37,708 nucleotides of DNA, from NCBI GenBank assembly GCA_017615065.1, contig JAGAAY010000034.1, positions 1 through 37,708 on the forward strand. The letters are read 5' to 3'. The notes beneath the pieces were generated by a model. The model was given only the letters and a program-made list of their open reading frames with translations. It was not told where the DNA came from and did no database searches. Positions 7,761-15,331 of this stretch are shown here, piece by piece (position 1 is the first letter of the stretch; each line of letters begins with the position of its first letter). Source of the stretch: Bacteroidales bacterium. GTDB taxonomy: Bacteria; Bacteroidota; Bacteroidia; Bacteroidales; UBA932. The position numbers and the translations under genes are program-made.

Positions 7761-10241
7761 TTACTTCAGGGTAGGAAGCTCACCGGAGAAGTCCCAAATG
7801 GAGCTGTCCCAACCGAGAGTGGTGGAAGCGAGCTGCGAGAGGGTTGTGCCGGGAGCAACGTGCTTGCCGTGGTAGGCCCATCTTGCAGCATAAATATTAC
7901 TATCACCCGCAGAAATGGCAGTTTGGTCACAAGTGCTCCAGGTGAAAGGTTTCTCCTGACTATTCCAATACAAAGGTGTTGTTGTCCCATCTATATCCGG
8001 TTGGTCAAAATCTGCATCCGGAACGCACCAGGCGGTCAATGACATGTCCGGGTTGCGGAAATTATTGCTGGCGTGGCAGTTGGGATGGATAGTTCCGACT
8101 ATTGCGCCAGAACTCCAGGATTTGTCATCATAGTTGCCAGGTGTTATAGTACTGTTCCAAGCAGCACAATTCTGCAATGTAATATCTGCTTGATAGAGAT
8201 TACTAATTAGCCCGCCCAGTCTCCTTGGCCCAGTCACGGTCCCTGTAGCGAAACATGATGATATTGATATTCCAGTGCCTGATACCTGTCCGGCAAAACC
8301 GCCGCAAGTATTTCCCGTAGCAGTAACGGAAGCTCCTGTAAAAGCGCAATCGCTTATGGTTCCGCCTGTTACATTCCCGGCAAAACCGCCGACATTTGAG
8401 GCTCCGCTGATTGTACAGGATGTAATACTCTTAGAAACAGTTCCTCCTGTTATCGCGCCTAAGATACCACCAGTGGAGCTGCTGCCAGCAACAGTTCCAG
8501 ATGTTCTGCATTTTGATATTTCACTGGAAGCCCCACCCTCCAAACTCGCAACTAAACCACCAGTATAATTGGCACCAGTAACAGTGCCTTCAGTATAGCT
8601 ACAATTACTGATGGTAACAGCCGCCTGAATGCGTCCGGCTATGCCGCCGACATAAGTCTTCGACTCCCCAGTAACATCAACGCAGGAGACGTCACAATGA
8701 TCAATTGATGAACCGTTAGCTTTCGCGGTAAAAATTCCAAATAAACCTCCTACATTTGCAGCAGCTCCTGTTACAGCTTTATTATCACCACTACCAGTTT
8801 TCTTTGCAGTACAATATTCAACTATTATTTTTGCATCAACATAACCGATCAATGTGCCTACATTTCCTTTGTTGGAAGAGGCCGTTACGTTAGTATTCTC
8901 AATGTCACAATTGCTTATAGTTACTGATGTAACATCCGTGGTGCCGGAATTGACAATGCCGAGTAGCGCCCCCACCTTTTCAGCACCTCGAGAATATGAG
9001 CTGTTTGTAATGTCAACGTTTGTAATCGAATGACCGGTCCCCTGGACATAATCAGAAAAGATGGCTCTGTCTGTAGTTCTGGTGCATTGATCCAATGTGA
9101 GGTTTTTGATAGAGCCTTTGAAGACATAGAATAAAACCTTTTCGAGCTTACTGATGGTCTTGCTGTTTCCGTCAAAATCAACAATAATCGTATAACCTGA
9201 AACACCATTATTTATAGCATTATGCGTAATTCCGCTCATGTCGATATCATCAATCATTTTGATGTATGTGGTGCTTCCGTCTTGCTTGGCATAGGTGTTA
9301 ATGGCGGCAAGCTGATAACCATCCGCAATGAGGTACGGGTGGGCGGCGGTGCCGTCGTCATCCTTGCCGGCGTACTGGTCGGTGTGGGAGCAGTTGAGCT
9401 TGATGGGGCGATATTCGCCGACGCCGGAGGCCTGGGTGCCGAAAACGACACCGCTGTCAAGCTTGTAGTAGCGGGTGTAGACCTTGTGAGCGGCTGTTGG
9501 CGGTGCGTTGAAACGGATGAAGTATTCGCCTGCGGCCCATGTCCAGCCGGCGGAAACGTTCGCGAAGAGCTTGAGCACATGGTCGGTTCCAACGGCAGGG
9601 TCGGTGAGATTAATCTTCACCACCGATGCATTGGTGGACATGTTCACAATTTCGACAGATTCAATATCGGTTGCTGCGGCCGGCATCTGGGCAATCAGAC
9701 CCAGGACACCGGAGGTCTCGGAAAGGTTGATGGCTGCGGTGAGATCGGTTACGCCTGTTGCCGATGCAACAAAGGTGAGATGTCCGGTATCGCCGTCGCA
9801 GGCCTGGTTCTGGTTATTATAGTCCGCAACGGATTTGCCATCGAATACCTCAACGTCATAAGTGGCAGAGGTGAAGTCCAGAGTGCCGTGGAAAACGGCG
9901 GTGTTGGTGCCGTCGCCGGATTCCAGGTCAAGATCGACATACTGGCTGTGGGCCGAATCGTAAACGCGAAGTTTATCGGTGTTCTCCCATGTCCTGGACA
10001 TGCCGGTGGGTTTGAAAGCATCAGTGCCGTCTTCGAACTTGGCTTCGAACTGAACCTTTGTCAACGCATCCGAAAGCGTGGCGGTGACGGTCACCGGGAT
10101 GCTCACCGGGCCGGAGGGGTTGTCTACTTCCGTGCCGGGTTCAACGACGGGGTTATCGACTTCCTTCTCGATCTTGGAGCAGGAAAGAACTACTGAAAGT
10201 CCTGCGAAGAGGACGAGTGCATAATTAAAATACTTTTTCAT
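7761..10241 (-). CDS. Fimbrillin-like/GLUG beta-helix surface lipoprotein (paralogue 4, last gene of the operon)
   Basis: 826 residues, lipoprotein signal (ALVLFAGLSVVLSC). The N-terminal ~45-280 resembles the fimbrillin family (TWENTDKLRVYD, AVFHGTL, TYDVEVFDG). From ~300 there is a long beta-helical region with about nine GLUG-type turns (VGGLFG, VGGIAG, TGGILG, VGGFAG, CGGFAG and variants). Each turn is preceded by a strand of the kind SSIDHCDVS. It ends with the signature shared by three other proteins of the operon: YHG..., then TLSQLASTTLGW, WDFSG and a final LPTLK. GLUG proteins are secreted or surface adhesin-like proteins; a specific ligand is not known. The start at 10241 is fixed by an AGGAGG 8 nt upstream. 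The gene ends 7 bp from the palindromic repeat and before the operon terminator. Confidence 0.85.
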   Translation of the reverse strand: MKKYFNYALVLFAGLSVVLSCSKIEKEVDNPVVEPGTEVDNPSGPVSIPVTVTATLSDALTKVQFEAKFEDGTDAFKPTGMSRTWENTDKLRVYDSAHSQYVDLDLESGDGTNTAVFHGTLDFTSATYDVEVFDGKSVADYNNQNQACDGDTGHLTFVASATGVTDLTAAINLSETSGVLGLIAQMPAAATDIESVEIVNMSTNASVVKINLTDPAVGTDHVLKLFANVSAGWTWAAGEYFIRFNAPPTAAHKVYTRYYKLDSGVVFGTQASGVGEYRPIKLNCSHTDQYAGKDDDGTAAHPYLIADGYQLAAINTYAKQDGSTTYIKMIDDIDMSGITHNAINNGVSGYTIIVDFDGNSKTISKLEKVLFYVFKGSIKNLTLDQCTRTTDRAIFSDYVQGTGHSITNVDITNSSYSRGAEKVGALLGIVNSGTTDVTSVTISNCDIENTNVTASSNKGNVGTLIGYVDAKIIVEYCTAKKTGSGDNKAVTGAAANVGGLFGIFTAKANGSSIDHCDVSCVDVTGESKTYVGGIAGRIQAAVTISNCSYTEGTVTGANYTGGLVASLEGGASSEISKCRTSGTVAGSSSTGGILGAITGGTVSKSITSCTISGASNVGGFAGNVTGGTISDCAFTGASVTATGNTCGGFAGQVSGTGISISSCFATGTVTGPRRLGGLISNLYQADITLQNCAAWNSTITPGNYDDKSWSSGAIVGTIHPNCHASNNFRNPDMSLTAWCVPDADFDQPDIDGTTTPLYWNSQEKPFTWSTCDQTAISAGDSNIYAARWAYHGKHVAPGTTLSQLASTTLGWDSSIWDFSGELPTLK

Positions 10242-10249
10242 AAGCCTTT

Positions 10250-10256
10250 CCTCCTA
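10250..10256 (-). promoter_or_regulatory. Strong Shine-Dalgarno overlapping the microprotein stop codon
   Basis: On the minus strand TAGGAGG lies 8 nt before the ATG at 10241, and its TAG is the stop codon of the 53-residue small gene. The arrangement matches that at 2753-2759 and supports both the reading of the small gene as real and coupled translation. Confidence 0.65.
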
Positions 10257-10415
10257 TTCAAAATCTTCGTCTTCGATCTCCTCCAGATACATGTCCATGA
10301 TCTCGTTGTTCGTGGTTGTAACGGAGTCGGTAAAACATCTCTCCAATTGAATCTTCGTCACAGACGTATCCGGAGCCGTGTACGTCTGCCGTGGTGTAAG
10401 ATTAATTCTTAACAT
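10254..10415 (-). CDS. 53-residue acidic-tailed microprotein of unknown function
   Basis: Open frame from ATG at 10415 to TAG at 10254-10256, 53 residues. It reads MLRINLTPRQTYTAP, DTSVTKIQLERCF, TDSVTTTNNEIMDM, YLEEIEDEDFE. There is no signal peptide or membrane helix; the last 11 residues are strongly acidic. It sits 12 bp after the SGNH hydrolase and 12 bp before the next GLUG gene, and its stop codon is part of that gene's AGGAGG. The frame fills the only gap over 30 bp inside the operon. The opening Y-x-A-P-x-x-x-V-x-x-I-x-L-E pattern resembles a group of short uncharacterised Bacteroidales proteins found beside lipoprotein genes, from memory. Function unknown; a regulatory, chaperone-like or precursor-peptide role is possible but unsupported. 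Confidence 0.6.
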   Translation of the reverse strand: MLRINLTPRQTYTAPDTSVTKIQLERCFTDSVTTTNNEIMDMYLEEIEDEDFE

Positions 10416-10427
10416 AGCGTTATGCGG

Positions 10428-11819
10428 TTATTCAGTTATAGAATCAATTATGGGTTTGATGACGCCTTCCATGGCGGTGTAGGCGTCCGGGTTCGGGTGA
10501 AGGTCGTCGTAGAGCCAGAAGCGTTCCTGCATGGCGAGGCCGTCTTCGGCAACGAGGACGGGGAAGTAGTCGCAGTAGATGAAGCCCTTGCTCTCCGCGT
10601 ATTCCTTGATCATCCGGTTAAGTTCGATGATGTGGGCGCCCTTGGTCTTGGGATTGGAAAGGGCCGAGTACTCGCGGTTGCAGGGGGTGACGGAACAGAG
10701 GACAACCTTCATGTTCAGGTCATCGGCCTGCTCGGCCATACTCTTGATGTTCATCATGATGTTGGCCTTGGTAACGCCCTGGGCAAGGTCGTTGGTGCCG
10801 CCCATGATCACAACGCACTGGGGATCGCGCTTAAGAACGTCGTTCTGGTAGCGCACTACCATCTGGCTGGTGTTGTTGGCGCTGATGCCCATGTCCACGT
10901 AGTCGTTCTTTGTGAAGAAATCCTTGTGCCAGTAAACCGTGACGTTGGTTCCGCTGTCTTTCATCCAGGAAGGCATGGGGTTCATGGAAATTACGATGGT
11001 GGACTTGGCGATGTCGCGGGAGGCGAGCCCCCACTGCCAGGTGATGCTGTCGCCGATGAAAACGGCCTTGGGGCCCATGTGAGCCGTAGAGAAGGCGATT
11101 TCCATCTTAGGGGCCGATGCATTCATCGACAGGGTAAATGCCGCCAGACGGTCTACTTCGCTTGCGGGGAACATCCAGCAGGCGCGGTTGTCCTTGAGGT
11201 ACAGGGCGTCGTATTCGTCCTGTCCAAGGGCGCGGACCTTCAGGTAATCGGCATCATAGGCCGATGGCTGCCCGCCGGCATTGTCCCAGGTGGCGCACCA
11301 GTATCTGAGCTCCGAAGGAACGTCGGTTTCCAGCAGGAAACGGAATCGCATATGGTCGTTGCTCACATAAAGTTTGGGCACGGACCATACGCCGTTGCCC
11401 TCGTAAGTGGCCTCGATGGGAGGCTTGTTTCCTGCCTTGGGATTATCATCGGCACCCTCGGTTACAACCAGGGAGACCTTGTTGATGTGCGCAATGCTGT
11501 AGGACTTGTCGGCCTTGACGCGGATGCGGCACAAACCCGATTTCACGGGCGTGACGCGGAAGGAGACGAACTCCTTGCCTCCGGTCTCGGACACCGTTAC
11601 CTGCCCCGGATCGAAATCTCCATAAAAGTCCCACACGCCGTCGGCAACCTTAACCATGGCGCCGGGCGAATCGAGGAGAGCTTCCCCCGAAATCTCCAGA
11701 CCCGAGGGGCCCGGGTCCGGAGTCTGGGGATTGTCCTTCTTTTTGCAGGACAGCATAAGAAGGCCGATGAATATCAGTGAGATACCCCAAAGGGCGGGGC
11801 ATATCGAACGTTTCATCAT
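10428..11819 (-). CDS. SGNH/GDSL-family hydrolase lipoprotein
   Basis: 463 residues (start 11819; the adjacent ATG at 11816 is equally possible). Lipoprotein signal with lipid Cys 25 (GLLMLSC). Residues ~40-235 form beta-rich modules reminiscent of SusE/F-type ligand-binding domains (YEGNGVWSVPKLYV, RFRFLLETDVPSE). The C-terminal half is an SGNH esterase: block I IGDSIT with Ser258, block II Gly in MGISANN (311), block III GGTND (340-344, Asn343), block V DDLHP with Asp439 and His442. All four catalytic positions are present. SGNH enzymes remove acetyl or other acyl groups from glycans or lipids; a surface deacylase acting on the operon's substrate is a fair inference. It is placed between a GLUG gene (6 bp away) and the microprotein (12 bp away). 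Confidence 0.88.
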   Translation of the reverse strand: MMKRSICPALWGISLIFIGLLMLSCKKKDNPQTPDPGPSGLEISGEALLDSPGAMVKVADGVWDFYGDFDPGQVTVSETGGKEFVSFRVTPVKSGLCRIRVKADKSYSIAHINKVSLVVTEGADDNPKAGNKPPIEATYEGNGVWSVPKLYVSNDHMRFRFLLETDVPSELRYWCATWDNAGGQPSAYDADYLKVRALGQDEYDALYLKDNRACWMFPASEVDRLAAFTLSMNASAPKMEIAFSTAHMGPKAVFIGDSITWQWGLASRDIAKSTIVISMNPMPSWMKDSGTNVTVYWHKDFFTKNDYVDMGISANNTSQMVVRYQNDVLKRDPQCVVIMGGTNDLAQGVTKANIMMNIKSMAEQADDLNMKVVLCSVTPCNREYSALSNPKTKGAHIIELNRMIKEYAESKGFIYCDYFPVLVAEDGLAMQERFWLYDDLHPNPDAYTAMEGVIKPIIDSITE

Positions 11820-11825
11820 AAACTA

Positions 11826-14132
11826 TTACTTAAGAACGGGCAGTTCGCCGCTGAAGTCCCAAACGGATGCATCCCAGCCGAGAGTGGTGGAAGCAAGCTG
11901 CGAGAGGGTCTTTCCGGGAGCAACGTGGCCGTGGTAAGGGAAATGAGGAAATCCGTCCTGACCGCTCGCAGGCTTTTCCGCCTCGGAGGGTGTGCCGTCC
12001 TGCTTGATAAGGGGAGCCGTAGGACTTACATCGGCGTGGTCATAATCGGCAGCCGGTACCCAGAATGCCGTGAGGGACATTTCGGGGTTGCGGTAGTTCC
12101 CCGTGAGGGTGCATTTGGGGAATGTAACAGCGCAGAAAGCTCCGCTGCTCCAGTTCTGGTCGCCGTATACACCTGCGGTGACAGTCTTTGACCATGCTGC
12201 GCAGTTGACGGCCGTGAAAACGGCGCTAGACTCGAAGCCGATGAAACCGCCCACGCCGAACTGAGTACCGGTTACGACGCCGCTGCTGTAGCAGTTCTTG
12301 ATGAGAACGTTATTGGGCTGTCCGTCAACAAGGCCAACGAAGCCGCCCATATATGAATTTCCGGTGACATCGCCGGTGCAGTAGCAGTTCTCAATGGTCG
12401 CGGATTTTGCACTTGCCTGGATAAGGCCGACGAAACCGCCGTCATTTCGTGCTATGCCGATGACTTCTCCGGTGGAATAGCAGCGCTCGATTCTGCCGCA
12501 CTTGAATGTGCCTACGAAACCGCCGATAGAACGGCCGTTGAGGGTGAGTTCCACCACGGATGACGCATGGCTGTCGGAAATTTCGGAGTTCTCGGCATGG
12601 CCGATAAGGCCGCCTACCGACACTTCCTTGGTATACTCCAGATTGGTTGTCAGTCTGCCGGAAGCGGAGCAGCCGTTGACCTTGCAGTATGCTACGCCGA
12701 TAAGGCCGCCAATGTTCTTCTGAGCTTCTGCGGTTACGTTCTCCGCCGTGCAGTTCTGGATTTTTGCGCCCACGTCGGAGGAAGAAACGCCCACCTGGCC
12801 GATAAGACCACCCACGCGTTCGCCGGTGGAAGATACGATAATATCCTTGACATGGCAGTCGGAAATAACTGCAGGGCAGTTCACCTGTCCGCCGATGCCG
12901 CCGGCATAACTGTCGGTCTTTACCGTGGAATTCTTCACCGTTACTCCAATAACATTACCGGTAATGTAGTTTCCATCCACGCTGGTGCCGATATATCCGG
13001 CCACGACGCCTGCCTTTCCTGCACCGTCGATTGTAGCATTGTCGAATACCACATTCTGAACAGTGCCGTTAAGCACGCCGAAGAAGCTGGGATAAATGGC
13101 AGCTTCGCAGGTGAAGTTGGAAATAGTATGGCCCTTTCCGTCGAAATGAACGGCCTTGTCGAAAGGTGCGATGATGTTGAGCGCATCCCAGTCGGCGACC
13201 GTTCCCATGTCGATATCGTTACCCAGCTCAAACCATACGGTCTTGCCTTCCTCCAGCAGTTCGGGCATCTGCTCAATGTGCTCGGGAGCGGAGAGAATGT
13301 ACGGGGAAGCCTCGGTGCCTGCGCCCTTGAGGGCTGCGAATGCCGACCATGCGGAAGCGTCGCTTACGGTGATTTCGTTGAGGATGCCACCGCCCATCTT
13401 CACGGCGTCGGGTACCATTATATTATAGGTAACATCGCCCTCGACGGTAATCTTAAGAGCTCCGGCAGGGATGTCAACCTCTTTCTCCGATACGGCGATG
13501 TATGCCTTGACGGCAGCGGAGGCCGATACGTTGGTGAGTCCAAGTACCAGTTCATCGGCAGTGACGCTTCCGGAGTTGTTCACCGGGAACTTTACGCCTG
13601 ATGCTTCAAGAGTGATGCTCTTGATGGAACCGGCATCGGCAGGAAGGGTAAGGTTCATTGCTACAACGCCGTTGGAGCGGAAAGAACCCTGCTTGGACGT
13701 TGCCCATTCCTTGGAGAGGGTGACGTCTTCCCAGGTGTTGGCGTCTTCGATGAGAACGGTCCATATAAGGTGCTCCACGGAGCCGTTCCCGGCCTGAGTC
13801 TGGCCGGAGAGGGAATATGCCATATAGGGGTCCGTGCCGGTGATGTCGGCAGGATAGGCTATCGTATAATAGCTGTCCTTCACGGGGGTGCCGTCAAAAG
13901 TTCCAACAGCGGTACCGGCGCCTTCCTTGAGTTTGAGGACGCTGGCACCTACACGGATTTCGTCCGATGCGGCCCAGCGGTACACGCTGAGAGGACCGGA
14001 GGAGGGAAGTGTTATCTTGACTACGTCCTTGGTGTCTTCGCCGCCGGGTGTGGGCTCGTCGCCGCCGGGCTTCTTACAGGAAGCAAGTGCCGCAACTGCA
14101 AGGAGGATAAGTAAAAAATGTCTTGCCTTCAT
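11826..14132 (-). CDS. Fimbrillin-like/GLUG beta-helix surface lipoprotein (paralogue 3)
   Basis: 768 residues with a lipoprotein signal (LLAVAALASC). The N-terminal half resembles fimbrillins: YRWAASDEIRVG, GTFDGTPVKDSYYTIAYPAD. It is followed by the segment FFGVLNGTVQNVVFDNATI and about eight GLUG turns (VGGLIG, IGGLIG, VGGLIG, IGGFVG, DGGFVG, MGGFVG, VGGFIG and AGGIGG). The C-terminus carries YHGHVAPGKTLSQLAST and WDFSGELPVLK. It is the closest relative of the 7761-10241 protein: 31 of 32 nt are identical in the matching 3' segment. A surface-anchored adhesin or binding role is inferred from the family. The gene lies 12 bp after the phosphodiester glycosidase and 6 bp before the SGNH hydrolase. 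Confidence 0.86.
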   Translation of the reverse strand: MKARHFLLILLAVAALASCKKPGGDEPTPGGEDTKDVVKITLPSSGPLSVYRWAASDEIRVGASVLKLKEGAGTAVGTFDGTPVKDSYYTIAYPADITGTDPYMAYSLSGQTQAGNGSVEHLIWTVLIEDANTWEDVTLSKEWATSKQGSFRSNGVVAMNLTLPADAGSIKSITLEASGVKFPVNNSGSVTADELVLGLTNVSASAAVKAYIAVSEKEVDIPAGALKITVEGDVTYNIMVPDAVKMGGGILNEITVSDASAWSAFAALKGAGTEASPYILSAPEHIEQMPELLEEGKTVWFELGNDIDMGTVADWDALNIIAPFDKAVHFDGKGHTISNFTCEAAIYPSFFGVLNGTVQNVVFDNATIDGAGKAGVVAGYIGTSVDGNYITGNVIGVTVKNSTVKTDSYAGGIGGQVNCPAVISDCHVKDIIVSSTGERVGGLIGQVGVSSSDVGAKIQNCTAENVTAEAQKNIGGLIGVAYCKVNGCSASGRLTTNLEYTKEVSVGGLIGHAENSEISDSHASSVVELTLNGRSIGGFVGTFKCGRIERCYSTGEVIGIARNDGGFVGLIQASAKSATIENCYCTGDVTGNSYMGGFVGLVDGQPNNVLIKNCYSSGVVTGTQFGVGGFIGFESSAVFTAVNCAAWSKTVTAGVYGDQNWSSGAFCAVTFPKCTLTGNYRNPEMSLTAFWVPAADYDHADVSPTAPLIKQDGTPSEAEKPASGQDGFPHFPYHGHVAPGKTLSQLASTTLGWDASVWDFSGELPVLK

Positions 14133-14144
14133 ATTCTTGCGTTA

Positions 14145-15329
14145 TTATTTTTCCAGAATGATGATATGAGTGTCGCGTGCGCGCTCCTTTCCGGAAGTGC
14201 TGTCATCGACAGGGGAGTTCACAATGTGTGTTTGGCCATTGGCGTACTGGCTGTTGCTAAGCCCTTCTACGCACATGGCAGTGGAACCGCCGCCGTCCAG
14301 GTTGAGGGCGTACTGCGGGTTGAACCACTTGATGAGGAAGTCCGTGAGTTCCTTACATGACATGCCTTTACGGGCAGTGCGCCTGCCGTCTACCACAAAC
14401 AGAATCAGGTGGTTGTCCTCCGTTAAGGCTACGGCGGTACGGGGATGGCGAACCCTCTGGTGATGTTCCAGATTTTCCGAGTTTAACTTGTTGGCAGCAG
14501 TTTCGGAGATGGTATAGTCGCAGAAAGTCTCGCCGATGGGCTCGAAATCGTCCACCATCGACGGAGCGCTGGAGAGCAGGTAAGGGTAGGTTGCCTTTGG
14601 CATGGCATCGTAATAGGTACGCTGCTTCTTGACCGCTTCCGCGTAGGTGCAGCCCTTGATGCCGGATACGACTCCGTCACGCTTGGGTGAGCCCAGGAAA
14701 ACGATGCCCGGCTTTCCGTTGTTGTCGATGTAGAAGGCTCCTTCGCTTTTCCAGTTGTCCTGGCCGGTTGTGCCGATCTCGACGTTGGGGATATTGGAAT
14801 AAGTCTTTCCGTCTACCCTGATGTAGATGGATCCGGCTTCATATCCCGCATTGATGGTGGCGAGGGAGTTATGGGCGGCATGGACGGCCGATGTGTATGC
14901 GGTAGGAGACGTCCTGGTAATCTGGACCTCATATTTGGGATTGTTCAGATCCACGTCCACGGCGAAGGCTTTCTGCGCCGCTCCGGTGATGGTCTCACTG
15001 GAGGAAGAGAACGCATAATACACTATGCCGTCCTGGACGTTGGTTACAGTCCATCCGTCCTGTCCGTTGACAGGGCGGACTACCTTGCCGCGGTTTGCAT
15101 CCCAGGGACCGGAGTGGGTGTTTCCACCACCTTGCTCATTTCCTCCGCCCTGCTCATTTCCTCCGCCTTGTTCATTGCCGCCTCCTTGTTCGTTGCCACC
15201 GCCTTGCTCCTGACCACCGCCGTTGTCGGGGGGAGGAAGCTCATGGTGGTAACCACCGCCCTTGTCGCATCCGTAGACGAGCAAGGGCAGGATTGCCAGC
15301 AGATAAAGAAATCTTTGGAATCTCTTCAT
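14145..15329 (-). CDS. Phosphodiester glycosidase (NAGPA-domain) lipoprotein
   Basis: 394 residues, lipoprotein signal with Cys 21 (LLVYGC). A low-complexity linker of five GGG(N/Q)EQ units covers 37-66. The NAGPA (PF09992) domain follows: IVYYAF (~103), ATINAGYE (~157-164), HPRTAVAL (295-302), LFVVDGR (309-315) and NLDGGGSTAM (343-352), ending NSPVDD...ERARDTHIIIL. All family motifs are intact. The human relative, the 'uncovering enzyme', removes GlcNAc from a GlcNAc-phospho-mannose diester; bacterial members are thought to cleave sugar phosphodiesters. The substrate here is not known, but a phosphate-bridged glycan (teichoic-acid-like or phosphomannan-like) is a reasonable guess. It follows a GLUG gene by 2 bp and precedes another by 12 bp. 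Confidence 0.88.
   Translation of the reverse strand: MKRFQRFLYLLAILPLLVYGCDKGGGYHHELPPPDNGGGQEQGGGNEQGGGNEQGGGNEQGGGNEQGGGNTHSGPWDANRGKVVRPVNGQDGWTVTNVQDGIVYYAFSSSSETITGAAQKAFAVDVDLNNPKYEVQITRTSPTAYTSAVHAAHNSLATINAGYEAGSIYIRVDGKTYSNIPNVEIGTTGQDNWKSEGAFYIDNNGKPGIVFLGSPKRDGVVSGIKGCTYAEAVKKQRTYYDAMPKATYPYLLSSAPSMVDDFEPIGETFCDYTISETAANKLNSENLEHHQRVRHPRTAVALTEDNHLILFVVDGRRTARKGMSCKELTDFLIKWFNPQYALNLDGGGSTAMCVEGLSNSQYANGQTHIVNSPVDDSTSGKERARDTHIIILEK
15120..15221 (-). repeat. Tandem 18-bp coding repeat (GGGNEQ linker)
   Basis: Five successive 18-bp units plus a partial sixth encode GGGQEQ, four GGGNEQ and GGGN. Third-position changes between units show it is not a perfectly fresh duplication. It forms a flexible spacer between the lipid anchor and the catalytic domain and may vary in unit number between strains. 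Confidence 0.85.
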
Positions 15330-15331
15330 GA

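Noticed and set aside
9222..10196. 324-residue plus-strand frame opposite the last GLUG gene
   Set aside because: Low-complexity G/V-rich translation antisense to a signal-bearing GLUG lipoprotein with conserved motifs.
10422..11780. Long plus-strand open frame (452 residues) opposite the SGNH hydrolase
   Set aside because: The minus strand encodes an SGNH protein with all catalytic blocks; the plus-strand translation has no recognisable motif and is an antisense shadow of GC-biased codons.
15120..15221. CRISPR-like tandem repeat
   Set aside because: The units are contiguous 18-bp coding repeats with no spacers and translate to GGGNEQ.
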